Assembly (NCBI RefSeq): GCF_020882245.1
Contig: NC_083599.1
Coordinates: 48,386,748-48,450,747, forward strand
Direction: 5' to 3'
Source: Rhopalosiphum padi
Lineage: Eukaryota > Arthropoda > Insecta > Hemiptera > Aphididae
DNA: 64,000 nt
The notes under the pieces: model-generated
Told to the model about the DNA's origin: nothing
The model's input: the letters and a program-made list of their open reading frames with translations, nothing else
Database searches by the model: none
Position numbers and translations under genes: made by a program
Shown here: positions 27,153 through 38,699 of the stretch, piece by piece
How positions within the stretch are numbered: position 1 is the stretch's first letter
Layout of the letters: each line of letters starts with the position of its first letter

Positions 27153-30100
27153 GTAGCTATTATTTTAATATTATAGCTCTTATATTAATATTTTTATATA
27201 TAAGTCAATACCATAAAAAGGGGTAAATAAGTTCGTAGTATAAATAAATTAAATAAATGTAAATATATTATCAATCGAGTGCAGGAGAAAGTTTTCTTTG
27301 AATAATATTTTTTTTAATCACATTAAAATAACTAAAATCGTTATGATTCGTTAAATAATCATTTGCCATTTTCTTTTAAATTTTTAGTTTCAATGTTTAT
27401 AAAAAATATTTTGTGGCTACATGTATTTTTCAAATAGTTTTTAGATTACTAAACAAGGAACCTTGTATTCAATTGTCAAGTGTTAGATATTATCATTTAA
27501 AACTCTTAATTTTTTATCTCTTTATGTATTTTAACAATAAAATTAGAAATATTGGAATTATATTATTGTTTATTAGTAATTTTATTATTACAAAATTATA
27601 CTATAGAAGAAATGTAGATAATGTAATGTATATTACTCAGGTTTTCTAAGCTTAGAAAAATATTATTTCTGATGATACAATATTTAGGGATGAATCTAAA
27701 CCTTTTAGAGCGAAAAAGATTTTCGAGAAAATTTACAAAATTATCCCCTTTTATTTATTATAATTAAATCACAAATAGTTATAAAAAAAAACAGCAATAA
27801 ATAGACAGAGTGGGTACTGTCAACTGTCAAGTGTCAATACACGTCTAAATTTTTCGAACATAGACAAAAGTCGATAATGATTACTGATGGCCGATGGGGA
27901 TTCACAAACTACGTTTTATGCCAATCGCCCATCAGTTGTTATTAACCGACGTAATATTGAGGTTAAAGAAACCAATATTATCAGTTTTAAGTAACGTTAG
28001 GGCACATACACACTGCTTAAGTGTGAACGTTGCACGAATCGATTTATTTTGGTTAATTTTTATTCGCAATTTGGTATACCATTCGAACATGAAGTTAAGA
28101 TGATTTTGTAGTTTAGATGAAGCATTTAATGGATTTTCACCGTTAGACGCAACTGATAAACTTAAATAATAATATTTTATTTATGTAGTCGTTATATTTA
28201 ATAATATAAATGGATTTTTACAAAAACGAGCCCGTAAGGAAAATCCCTCTTTCCCAAAGAACCTATCAACACGACAGCACTTTATATCACACGTGATTGG
28301 GGTAAAAGTATTAACTTTTAAACAAAGGACAAAATAAGATTAAAAAACAGTTTAAAAATATAAAGCGTGCCCGTACTTTGTTTATTATATTCTTGCATAA
28401 AAAAAAAGTTATTCAACAAAATAAAATACAGAGTTGAATATTTATTTTAAAAAAAAATGTTTTTGTATTAAGCTTTGAGTTAGAAACTTATAAGTTACAA
28501 CTGATAAATATATTATTTTTTGACATCGAACTTGATTTCGTATAGGTAAATTTTAATGTTGCTAAATACTGGCGTTTACTGTCTCCCCTACCCTCCTATT
28601 CACAAACCAAAAAAGTTCATTACGTTTATGATTTTAAAATGTTCAGAACTGTTATAATATTCAAATATTTTTACAGTAACAAGAATACGCAAAAAAGTTC
28701 TATTATGATATTATTTAAAAAAAAAAAATTATGCCAATTATATTTTTACAAATTACAATTATACACATTAAAAATTGTTAATATTCACTTTGCAGCCTCT
28801 TTTATTGGCTAACATCTTACATCACATTACACAGCCCTTCAATATTAAACGTACCAAAATAAACGCATTCAATATTCTTAAAACGATTAATGTCTGCAAT
28901 ATTATTTTTGGACAAATGTTAATATCTTAAAGTATTTAAAAAATTATTTGGATTACTATTATTTTAGGACATGCAGTAACATATTATTTTGTACCAAATA
29001 GACGACGCGGTAGATAAGGTCATGTGGATTACCCGATTGTACACGATTGCTGATTTTGACTGCCATAGATTAGAAAATAAAGACTTGTTCCATCGCAAGC
29101 TCCCCACACTTTCAGAATCTTTTACAATTCTTGGCGATATATTAAGTAGGTCGAGAAATGGCGTTTTTCATCGAGTTGAAGACCTGGGCCTTTAAGCCAC
29201 CCGCGCAGTAAAAGAGTGAAACGGAAAACATATTATATATTATACTTATGCGCAAAAATGAAAACCCGTACCGTAATAATTTACAAACGTATTTTAGGTA
29301 CAATTCTAGGTACTAAATGGGTTTCGTGATAGCTGGCTTTAATATGTAACTATATAATAATTCCTTGGCTAATTAACAGTTTGTTAAATCGATACGAATT
29401 GTATTATTGGTTTATTTTCACACGTTCACGATGAGCCGAATCGCTGACTAACATGCATTTTAAAGTCTATACGTGCTATAAACTATAGTATAATTAAAAA
29501 AAAATAATATCATAATTTCATTCATACAGTATTCTGCAGAATATGATACAATACTACCCACGCATACAAAGTGACGATTTAAAAATAAAGTAATCAACGC
29601 TCTTTATTATTAAAATTATACAATATAAACAAAATGTCTTACTATACTTTATCATTATAATTTTTAAGAGGTTTTAATTTTATGAATGACATTTTTATTT
29701 TATATTTAAATTTTGAAGTTGCTAAAAAAATGGTAAAAACGTTTATAAAATCAACATTCAACGATAATTTTTTTTTTAAAATTAAATCCGTGTATAGAAA
29801 AATAACATTAGTATTTATGATGTCATATATATATTTTACCATATTATAATAATAACTGTATGCACTATACGCCGATTTGATAAAATTCAAAGTATTTATT
29901 TTGATTAGTATGTAAAGTTTATTCCACATTTTATAATGATACTAGATCTGATTTATAAATTACAAAAAAATAAAAAAAAAAGTACGTAATTTACATGGAC
30001 AACTATAAATTTCAAACACTATTTATGAAAACCAAATGTTAACAGTTTAATTGGCTTATGACGCAGTTTTATTATACGTTTATATTAAATAAATGATAAT

Positions 30101-31057
30101 TAAGTAGCTAATTAACTTTCTTAATTAGTAATTACCATACACAGGTAAAGTACAATCAAAATTAAATTTTATTGATTTTGAAGAAAATACTACTCCAATA
30201 AATTAAAAGATAATGAGATAAAAACTAAGGAAGATAAAGAGCTCAGTATGAGTTATGATATGTTAGCAGTAGACGGCCAGAGGAAGTTGAAAAGGAATTG
30301 AAACTTTAGTCAATTAGAAAAGAAGAGATAAGGGTGTAATTGAAGAAGTTTTTGGAGAAAGGATTTATGTGGTTAGGTTGAGAGATGAAATAGCTGCGCG
30401 GAGAAGATAAATAGACCAGTTATTAAAGATAGGTGAAAAGATGATATATTAAGTAAATAGGGAGTTATTAAATCTAAAAAAAAAATAAATGTGAATTTTC
30501 TGAGCAAAAATCATCGCTCAAAACAAGAAAAAAACAATACAATTATCGGAGAGTCATTAAAAGATAAAGAATAAATTATTTCAAAGAAAAATAGGAAAAA
30601 TGTATTTTCAAGTATAGATGTTAAATTATATATATACTTATATTTACATAAATACATTTATTTATAATTAATGCTGAGGTATAAAGGTTATTATGACTAT
30701 TATAACCGAATAAGTATTATTATATGTTCTATAACTGTTTTACAATTTTGCTGTTAAGAACTTGCCGAATAAACATTATTATATCAAAATGGTCGTATTC
30801 TTGTATTCTATAGAACATAATAAATTAAGTTCATAAGGTTATTATATAATAATAATAGAATAAATAAAGACAAATAAATTATAATCGTATGTACAATAGG
30901 TACTATTAATTACTATCAGAAGCGAATCGATAAAGTATTACCTGTATAAATAGTGGCGTAAAACACATAAACACCATAATATATTGACGGGGTTAAACAT
31001 TTTACAATAAATCCACCTCTGATAACTATATTATCAATGGCAGAATTATAAATTGCA

Positions 31058-31080
31058 TTGTTGTTGTTGTTGTTGTTGTG
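31058..31080. repeat. (TTG)n microsatellite
   Basis: About seven TTG units. Confidence 0.95.
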
Positions 31081-32219
31081 AATATGGGGCTTACTTGCAA
31101 ACCACTCTTAAAATTGAATATTTATGTATTGTTATTGCTCTAAAAGGTGATGACAGGCGCAAATAAAAATAAAGTCACACGACCGTTGTAAAATTAATAA
31201 TAAACTGCAAAATATAAAATAATGAATTCGTTTTCGAATCAACAGAAAATATGAAATAATACGAATTTTATAAACTTATAATACGATATTGAGATAATCC
31301 AAACTTTTATATTATTCTATATTTATATAATCTATACACTAAATTATTAAATGATATTTATTTATTATCCTTTAATATCTGCTCACTATTGTAATTATTA
31401 TTAAAATGTAATTTCATGTACATTTTTTTTTAAATTTCAACCCGCACAATAAACCAACGATTTTTAGCACTCATAGGTATACATTATATTATTATATTAT
31501 ATGTAATAAATAAAAATATTTTTTTTTCTGCATATTAATGTATCAAACAGATTTGGTGCGTTTATTTATTCGGTATATATAGATTGTAAATATGAGACAT
31601 CGAATAAAAACAAAGTATTTTTTACAAACTAATTCATAAGTTATGAATCATAACTTATTTCCATGTTCAATTAGTTTTGAGAATATTCGATTGCATTCAA
31701 TCCCTTCGTGCGTGGGCATCATCTGTATTATTAATATCACACGCATTACATTAACATCATAATATCACATCCTCCGACAGAGTAATCAATTTTCACGCAA
31801 TCGAGCGAAAAGAAAACTTATACTGTCCAATATCGATTTCATTTGTATATCATATATTTTACGCATATATTATTATAATTGGTCACAAAGACATACAATT
31901 AGATCATGTCAATTTTCATTAGTAAATGCATTTATGTGGTTACATACACGACAACTTTACACGATCGTTTTTCGTGAACCAATATTTACTTATTTAATAA
32001 GTATGACACCGTGCACGCATGACGTACAACACGCATATATGATACACCTGTCTGTTATGTGTACTTTTAAACACACGATGCAAATAACACGTCCGCTTTA
32101 AGCTTTTATCGGTACCAAATATGATTATAATATAGTACTTAACGATCATGTAATTTAATAGAGCTCCTATATGATGCGAGCACGTATTCGGGATTATTTT
32201 TCGGGGTGGAAAAAATATT

Positions 32220-32304
32220 TAAAAATAAATAGTATATCATAAATTCATAACGAATACTGAACGTTTCGAGGGCGTCGAACACCCCCCCCCCTTAGACAGC
32301 CCTG
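32220..32304 (-). mobile_element. Lone transposon end (hAT-like), pointing left
   Basis: Read on the minus strand from 32304 the sequence is CAGGGCTGTCTAAGGGGGGG, a form common among hAT non-autonomous ends. No inverted partner was located to the left, so the left limit here is arbitrary. Confidence 0.3.
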
Positions 32305-33083
32305 ATGAAATGCTATTTATTATAATTGATTACCAGATTACTGTTGATATGACGTTTAATATATAGGTATACCTACGAATTTAATGGTTAGGTATAAAGT
32401 CTTCGGTGCAACTCGTTTGTACACGTTCAAAATTTTTTTACCTGTAAACGAACTCGTTTTCGATCAATGAAAACAAATATATTTTTTTTTTAATTGAACA
32501 AAAAAACATCAGCAACAAAGGTTATTAGTTTTTGGTTTTATTTCGCAGTACATAATATATATTCATGGTTGACTAGATATATAATTTTTTTAATTCTTAT
32601 GTTATACTAAACGTGAATACTGAATTTATAGTAGAGTTAACTAATTATATACAAAAACTATATCATACAACTATATTATATTATTTATTACATTTTAATA
32701 TTTTATCGTATAAGTATATAGGTTTTTCTTAAGAAAAAAACAATTTTAATTTATATTTACCTAAAGTAAATAAATTATTGGCCACAGACTGCAGTACTAA
32801 TAATAAAATAGGTATTCTATAGCAATATAAGTTTATCTTTTAATATAAAATAATTATTTATTTATTTAGTGAGTATAATATGTAGTATTATAGTGTGTTG
32901 AATTGTTAGTCATAGACTAGTAAAAAGCATAGAAACTCTGTAATATGGACTTGAGTATTTCTAGTATTTTTGAAACGCAGTGAGGAAAACAATTCGTAAC
33001 ATTGATAACTTTAAATAAAAAAATGTATGTATTAATGTATTGTATTTTAAAAAAAAATAGCAATTTCAATTTTAGATATACAT

Positions 33084-33597
33084 CAGTAGATTTGTATTAT
33101 GTCGAACCTAATTATAATAATTATAATTACACTTAATAGCATTTTCCTCTCAATAACTCGAAATAAAATGAATCGTTTTTCGTTATCTCGAATACATAAA
33201 TAATATTTTTATTACGGTATAAGAACAACAATTAAGCAGTACATTCAGTATAGTGATTGTGATTCCACACGTTTATAGTCAATATTTTTAGCCAAATCTA
33301 GTGAAATGGAATATAAGCATAAATTAAATATCCTTACAATTAATAAATACATTCTTACAAAAACAAAAGTAGTATTAAATAAACTTTAATGATAGAATTG
33401 TTAAAAAAAAATGTATTTATTAATTTGTACTTTGTAGTTTATTTATATATATGTAGTATATTAGTACTTTAATTATTCAAATTAAACATTTTAATAGCAT
33501 TCAAATTATTTACCATTTTTTTAAGAATTTTAATAGAATTCGTTATCTCGAACTTTTTCTGAGTTCCCCTGATATTTGACACAACGAGAATCTACTT
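33084..33597. mobile_element. Tigger-like non-autonomous element, 514 bp
   Basis: The left end reads CAGTAGATTTGTATTATGTC followed by GAA. The right end, inverted, reads AAGTAGATTCTCGTTGTGTC followed by AAA, matching at most positions. A TA follows the right end (33598-33599); the left flank has mutated to AT. TTCGAGATAACGAA-type words occur at both ends, as in Tigger elements. No transposase frame survives. Confidence 0.6.
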
Positions 33598-33761
33598 TAC
33601 TCATAATTAATGTCATGCGAATGTTATTGTTAATAAAAACAAAATAATAAATATAACAATAACAATCATGATAATGAGGAGTATAATAATCAAAAATTGA
33701 CAAGGGAATTGATCAGAAGTAACGTATGGTGGAGAAAACGATTTGTACATAAAATCAAACA

Positions 33762-33791
33762 AATAATAATAATAATAATAATAATAATAAT
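33762..33791. repeat. (AAT)n microsatellite
   Basis: About ten AAT units. Confidence 0.95.
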
Positions 33792-34311
33792 TTGTTACAA
33801 CTTGTATAATATCTGTATGCGTAAATGAAGTTTCTTTTTAGAATTGTTCGTCTTGAGTAGCTAAAATATATGTATGTACGCAATCCAGTAATGCGATTTT
33901 TTGCAAACGAATATTGTAAAACAGTAAATGTGCTTAAACAAGTGTAGCCAACATTTTTTAATAAAAACAGTGTAATACTTTTAAAATTGATAAAATTGAT
34001 TTATATCATGCTCAAGTATAGGAACATAATAGTAGTCAATAACAATATAAATCAAATTCGAATATTGTTCAGATTCGATCATAAATTGTATAACATTTGT
34101 GTTTTGTATATAAATATTATATTATATTATATACCAGCATTTTAAAGTATATCAATTAATACTCTAAAAAACCTACAAACAAAAATGTATTGCCCTAAAA
34201 CTATGAATTTTTAACTTAAAAAAACAACAATAATGTTCTTAAAAAATTAATTTATAGACAATGCTAATATGCACATTCGGTGAAAATTGTAAGTATTTTT
34301 TCTTCCTCCAA

Positions 34312-34382
34312 AATACAAATTAGATTCAATTTGCTTCCGGAAACTGCCTTTGAAGTTGTAAACCGAAACATTTTTATTGCCC
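34312..34382 (+). repeat. Dispersed repeat fragment, copy 1
   Basis: Contains CAATTTGCTTCCGGAAACTG, then CTTTGAAGTTGTAAA, then AAACATTTTTATTGCC. The same ordered words recur at 63393-63456. It is probably an internal piece of a transposon family. Superfamily unknown. Confidence 0.5.
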
Positions 34383-35828
34383 TAAATAAGCAATGACACA
34401 AAAATAAAAAATAAAAATAGGTACACACATTATTTTAAAATAAATATTCTCTAAGAATCTAAAACTATGTTGTTAATTGTCATAATCATTTATAATTTAT
34501 TATAGTAAATGTTTCTAAAATTGTAACATAATTACTGATGTTGTTATCATAATATGTTATATGTTGTATATTATTTGAGCACGGCTTGTCTAAAAAAAAA
34601 TTGTTTTTCTTGATTACAGCTTTGAAAATAGGCATAGTAATTGATAATATAGTATTTCAGTGATTACAAAGAAAAAATAGATTGATACTATAATATTATA
34701 ATAGTTAATAGAATCAAAATAAAATGAAAAGATAATTATAAGTTATAACAATTAATACAATATAATTTTTAGTATAATTGAGTAAAATGTGAAGAGATAA
34801 AGTAATAATTATAGAATTTTTTTTATCGTTTCTAAGTATGGGTGAACGTTATTTATATCATAGAAATGTTTTATCTAAACAGAAGCATATTAACATTATT
34901 AATTTGTGTAGTAGTCATGCCATCAATAACCTGATTAATTAATTTGTATTTTCCTGGTTGTACAGTCAGTAAATTTTCCTTCATGGCCATTGTTTCCAAA
35001 TTATCAAAAATCTCAATTCCTACCGAATTTTTATCTTAAGTCTAAAAAATATCATTACACGACTACACGAGTACTATTACTAATAAAAAATTTTACATTA
35101 TTAAAACATGAATTACATTAAACAACTTTTAGTTTGATATTTTTATAAAAATAAAAATTGCTCAAGGCAATCGGTAGGTTATCTGTCAATATATCCACAG
35201 ACCACAGTATACATATCTTATTTTTAAATCAGTAATTACTGATTTAAAATTACTAATATTAATTATGTTAGAGGAATGTATTACATTATTTATCTCATTT
35301 TATACTTGTCATTATATTTTTATTTTTCATTATATATTTATTTTTTATGTTATGTTATATTATCTATATTGACATTTATTTATACTAAAATTATAACTTG
35401 GAGAAAATAGTGTATAATATACTTACGCGTTTCAAAATTATATACGATAAATAAATAAATATTATTTATCATCAAATATTTGCAACAAAATATATAAATA
35501 TCATTTGTTATTTTAGTGTCACATTAAATATTGATAGTTGCTACTCATATTTTGTGTACCTATTAGTGTTACAGCTAGATATTATGTTTCAACAAATATA
35601 AATAGAAAAAACAGTAATATACTAATATATTTAAATAAAAAAATAACCTAAAATATTCTATTTAACTAACTTAATTTGTGTGTTGTAATTTTTAAGATCA
35701 AATTTTTCCCAGAGTTATTCGTATAATAAGAAATCTGTACAAAACATAGTAAATATGCAAAGAAAGTTAAATTGGGTTGAAAACAAATGTAAATATGAAT
35801 AATTTAAATGCAAATAATATATGGATAT

Positions 35829-35857
35829 TATATAGATAAGGAGACTTTGTATTCAAT
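35829..35857 (+). promoter_or_regulatory. Candidate core promoter (TATA + initiator)
   Basis: TATATAG begins at 35829 and TTCAATG lies at 35852-35858. If the A at 35855 is +1, the TATA box starts at -26, a usual spacing. The candidate start codon follows 59 bases downstream. TATA-like words are abundant in this AT-rich sequence, so spacing is the only real support. Confidence 0.3.
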
Positions 35858-35913
35858 GAGCAGCTCCTCGTCCACTTTATCGATTTTTTTCATACGGACC
35901 GAGTTCCACGACG

Positions 35914-35971
35914 ATGTTTAAAACTGTACGATTTGCACGTTCGATGTGGATTTTCGCGTTTTTCCTGCTCG
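35914..35971 (+). CDS. Candidate first coding exon encoding a signal peptide
   Basis: From the ATG at 35914 (A at -3) the frame encodes MFKTVRFARSMWIFAFFLL. This is a positively charged start with K and R, followed by a hydrophobic core WIFAFFLL, the form of a signal peptide or first membrane segment. A strong splice donor G|GTAAGA begins at 35972, leaving the exon in phase 1 after 19 codons. The islet is richer in G+C than its surroundings and has a TATA/initiator pair upstream. The mature protein would be encoded downstream. A nearby acceptor TTTTAG ends at 36161 and keeps the frame, but it leads to a stop after about 18 codons through a TA repeat, so the true second exon is probably farther away or outside the window. 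No protein family can be named, and chance remains possible. Confidence 0.4.
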
Positions 35972-36161
35972 GTAAGACGATATTCATTAATTTTCGGACA
36001 TTATATAGGTGCCATACTGCTATAATATTATATTATTGTATACAATATGTGGTCTGCAGAATAATAAATTGTTATATACTCTTTGTGTATTGTATCAAAT
36101 TTTCTGGGTAAACAAAGTTTTTAATTGCCAACTAATGATTTTTCTGCTTATTGTGTTTTAG

Positions 36162-36218
36162 AGAATATAAACGTTTCGATATATCAATATAATATGTGTA
36201 TATATATATATATATATA
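36162..36218 (+). CDS. Possible in-frame short second exon (weak)
   Basis: A pyrimidine-rich tract and TTTTAG end at 36161. Joined in phase to the exon ending at 35971, the sequence continues ENINVSIYQYNM and then runs into the (TA)n tract with a TAG near 36215. That would give a secreted peptide of under 40 residues. The coding quality is poor and the end is repeat-derived, so I regard this as a likely false exon. Confidence 0.12.
36197..36218. repeat. (TA)n microsatellite
   Basis: About ten TA units. Confidence 0.85.
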
Positions 36219-36399
36219 GTAATGCAGTACACTCAACTTTCGTAATGATGAGCGATGACTACCCACTGCAGTGCCGTAAATATAATCGATATGCCATTGT
36301 GCGACACCAGTAAACAATATTGTGTTTCGGCTTTATGGACTCCTATTAATACATCGAACGACGTTATAAAAGCAATTATTTTTGATTAATATTTTAAAC

Positions 36400-36984
36400 A
36401 ATCCGATGATACAAAACCGTTGGGATATAATGCGCGCGTGTGCGTGTAATAATATAATACACACATTGTTGGTAAACTATTATCTAAAGTGCTGCAAATT
36501 GTAACGTTTTCGCGGGCGCAATAAGTGTAAAAACAATAACAAACCCGCGGCCGGATGGTTCACGATAATAACATTATAATTGAAAACCGGATTTACGTTA
36601 ATTTATTCGTGGTACAATATTAATATACCGGAAGTGAGTACTTACGCAAAGCGATTGATATTAGGTGTATTATTATTAATTCGGTCATACTCGTGTTCAC
36701 GAGCGGTCGGTGATTATATTATATTATACGCGTTCTATATACACCGACGACGACGACGCATATTATACTATAGTCATTGTGCGCACACATACATCATCAT
36801 CATATAGGTATATTATCATATTATTATGTGTGTCAGCGCGCGTGTAATTTTTAACCGGCCCTTGTTTAAAGTGTATTGCCACTGTATACGCGCAGTGAAA
36901 ATGTTCATCAAGCTTTATTATTCGGTTATTTACACCGCCGTTATGATATGATTGTACGCTCGTCGTATACTATATATTATTATA
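36400..36984. other. CpG-richer non-coding segment
   Basis: CGCG-containing words (for example GCGCGCGTGTGCGTG near 36432 and CCCGCGGCCGG near 36545) and a short CGACGACGACG tract at 36743. It may be the first-intron regulatory DNA of the exon at 35914. The frames at 36580-36807 and 36125-36317 have no gene support. Confidence 0.35.
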
Positions 36985-37018
36985 TAGGGTCCGGATTTGT
37001 ATTCATTTATTATAGATA

Positions 37019-37732
37019 CAGTCGATTCGCGATAGCTCGAAAAACTTGACAACTCGAATTTTTTTTTTTTTTTTATTCCCCTAGAAATATTAATTATAAT
37101 ATATAATAATTAAGGCTAGGATTTCTATGCATTTGCATGTTTTTTTCCTCAATTCCAAACTGATTGGTTGTCAGATATGTCCACGATTTGGCTCATTCTT
37201 GATTAAATAGTACAATTTTTTTTGTTGCATATTTTGTACATAATGCATATAATTGCATATATATGAATTGTTGAGAATCTTGTTAATTTTAAATGGTATT
37301 TATTTAATAAACGTCTATAATCATTGGTTTATTTGTTGAATTATCGTAAATACACTACCTATTTAAACTAAAATGAACTTAATACTAAAGAAGAATAAGG
37401 GATTCAAAACATTTCTAAAAATATATAACATTATAAACGATGATTATAAAACGGAAGAAAAAAATGTTAATATTACTTTAAATCCGTGACAAATCACGTC
37501 ATTTAAATATGCTCCAACAACATCATGTGATGCGGAAAGCAATTTAAGCCAATATAAATCTTTGAATTAATTGCCGGTCGTTCATATTTGAAAATTTAAA
37601 AAACATAATTTAATAATAGCATGTAATAATATTAACTAATATTTAACAAAAAATTGTTTTTGCATATTTTACAATTTTTTACTGCTTAGAAATCCTACCC
37701 CTAATAATAATAAATTAATATAAATTCGACTG
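37019..37732. mobile_element. Small Tigger-like MITE interrupted by a hAT element
   Basis: The left end CAGTCGATTCGCGATAGCTC follows TA (37017-37018) and continues with GAAAAACTTGACAACTCGAA-type sequence. The right end, inverted, is CAGTCGAATT and is followed by TA (37733-37734). Removing the inserted hAT element and one copy of its 8-bp duplication leaves only about 113 bp, the size of a minimal MITE. The order is therefore clear: the Tigger-like element landed first and the hAT element later landed inside it. Confidence 0.7.
37111..37703 (+). mobile_element. hAT element with transposase C-terminal remnant, nested
   Basis: The ends are TAAGGCTAGGATTTCT and, inverted, TAGGGGTAGGATTTCT, flanked by a perfect 8-bp duplication ATAATAAT (37103-37110 and 37704-37711). 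From about 37501 the + frame reads FKYAPTTSCDAESNLSQYKSLN, then after a stop continues in frame toward KFKKHNLIIACNN. This matches the form of the hAT dimerisation domain (T.SCD.ER.FS.YK...NRR..F..NLK). The usual ER is changed to ES and two in-frame stops break the segment. The rest of the transposase is gone, so the 593-bp copy is an internally deleted, inactive derivative of a coding hAT element. Confidence 0.85.
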
Positions 37733-38611
37733 TAGGTGTATATGTGTACATAGGTATTGTATACTTTATCGAGTGTGTGTCGCGGATTTTTTTGATTTTT
37801 TTGTTTACTGTCGGGGACGGGGCAGCGATGAGATTACCGTAGACCATATTATTATTATTATTATTATTGTATTTTATGTAGCACGCCGAGTGCACAGAAA
37901 GATGTATATTTTTCATTTAAACGCATCTGTCGCATATTTTAGAAATTCCGGCGTTCTTATGATTTTGAATTTGAAGAATTTTGTGTATTTAAGCGCATAT
38001 GTTTCATAAAAATAAGAAAGCACGCGATGTGTTGTTTTGAGCTTGCGTTCACCAGAATCCATTTCATGTTGTTAGTTTTAATCGACGTAGGTAGGTATTC
38101 GTATAATAATCATAATTAATAAATATAATTATAAGAATATTATTATCTGTATTCTCTCATCACAGTTTTTATGTACATTTCAATTTTAAAAGGAGATACC
38201 TATTTCATTATATTTATAAGTAGCAGATATAGGTATACAATGGCGCAAATCGTTTATTTTTTGTCTGTGGGTAAACCTAGACATTTACCATTTACCAGCC
38301 GACACTCACTCGCCATCATTAATCATTATGCGTTTTATGAGTTAATCGTACAATATCACATTTACAATATAATTATACAAGTAACCTTTACATAGGTTTA
38401 CCGGCTACGTATAGGATCTACCAATGTATTACACACATACCTATCATCAAATTATTCTTTATTTTTTTTTTTTTGTAAAGTGCCCCTCCCCCCCCCCCCT
38501 TACTCTTGGGTATTTCCATTACTGTATAGCCTGTATAGGTAATATTCTTACCTTTACATTTGGTAAAAGGTAGATTTAACGTATAATAATAAAACTATAT
38601 TACAACACAAA
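37733..38611. other. Non-coding stretch with ATT and poly-C tracts
   Basis: Contains an (ATT)n tract at 37846-37867 and a poly-C run at 38485-38499. The 74-codon frame 38171-38395 includes an ATG at 38240 (MAQIVYFLSV) followed by GGTAAAC, a possible but weak donor context. Confidence 0.45.
37846..37867. repeat. (ATT)n microsatellite
   Basis: About seven ATT units. Confidence 0.9.
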
Positions 38612-38699
38612 ATGGCTTCAGCTGAACACGAATGCTCTGTGTTATCCCATGCCATTTATAAGACGGAAACTGCACGCATATGGGTATCGCATTCTCCCA
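38612..38699 (+). CDS. Candidate first coding exon, product unknown
   Basis: The ATG at 38612 sits in CACAAAATGGCT, an excellent insect start context (CAAAATGG). The frame runs for 29 codons beginning MASAEHECSVLSHAIYK and ending WVSHSP, with varied codons and much higher G+C than the flanks. It ends at CCCA|GTAAGTAT, a near-perfect splice donor at 38700, leaving phase 1. An in-frame stop lies upstream at 38564, so the exon is plausibly initiating. If unspliced, the frame runs through a T tract to a stop near 38762. No family is recognised, the segment is hydrophilic with two cysteines or fewer, and no acceptor or second exon was identified. Confidence 0.4.

Larger units (their letters stand above)
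26401..33083. other. AT-rich non-coding stretch with a few richer islets
   Basis: G-rich or G+C-richer islets occur at 26888-27020, 27885-28110, 28980-29215 and 30230-30420 (purine-rich). None has a complete gene structure. The 80-codon frame at 26445-26687, the 68-codon frame at 28989-29195 (TTG start) and the 95-codon minus frame at 29642-29929 show no recognisable family. Two microsatellites, at 27133 and 31058, are listed separately. Confidence 0.55.
33598..35820. other. AT-rich non-coding stretch
   Basis: Contains an (AAT)n array, one copy of a dispersed repeat (34310-34400) and a perfect 20-bp palindrome AAATCAGTAATTACTGATTT at 35226-35245. No gene signal. Confidence 0.6.

Noticed and set aside
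27894..28103. 69-codon + frame as a gene
   Set aside because: No start context, domain or splice signal; composition near chance.
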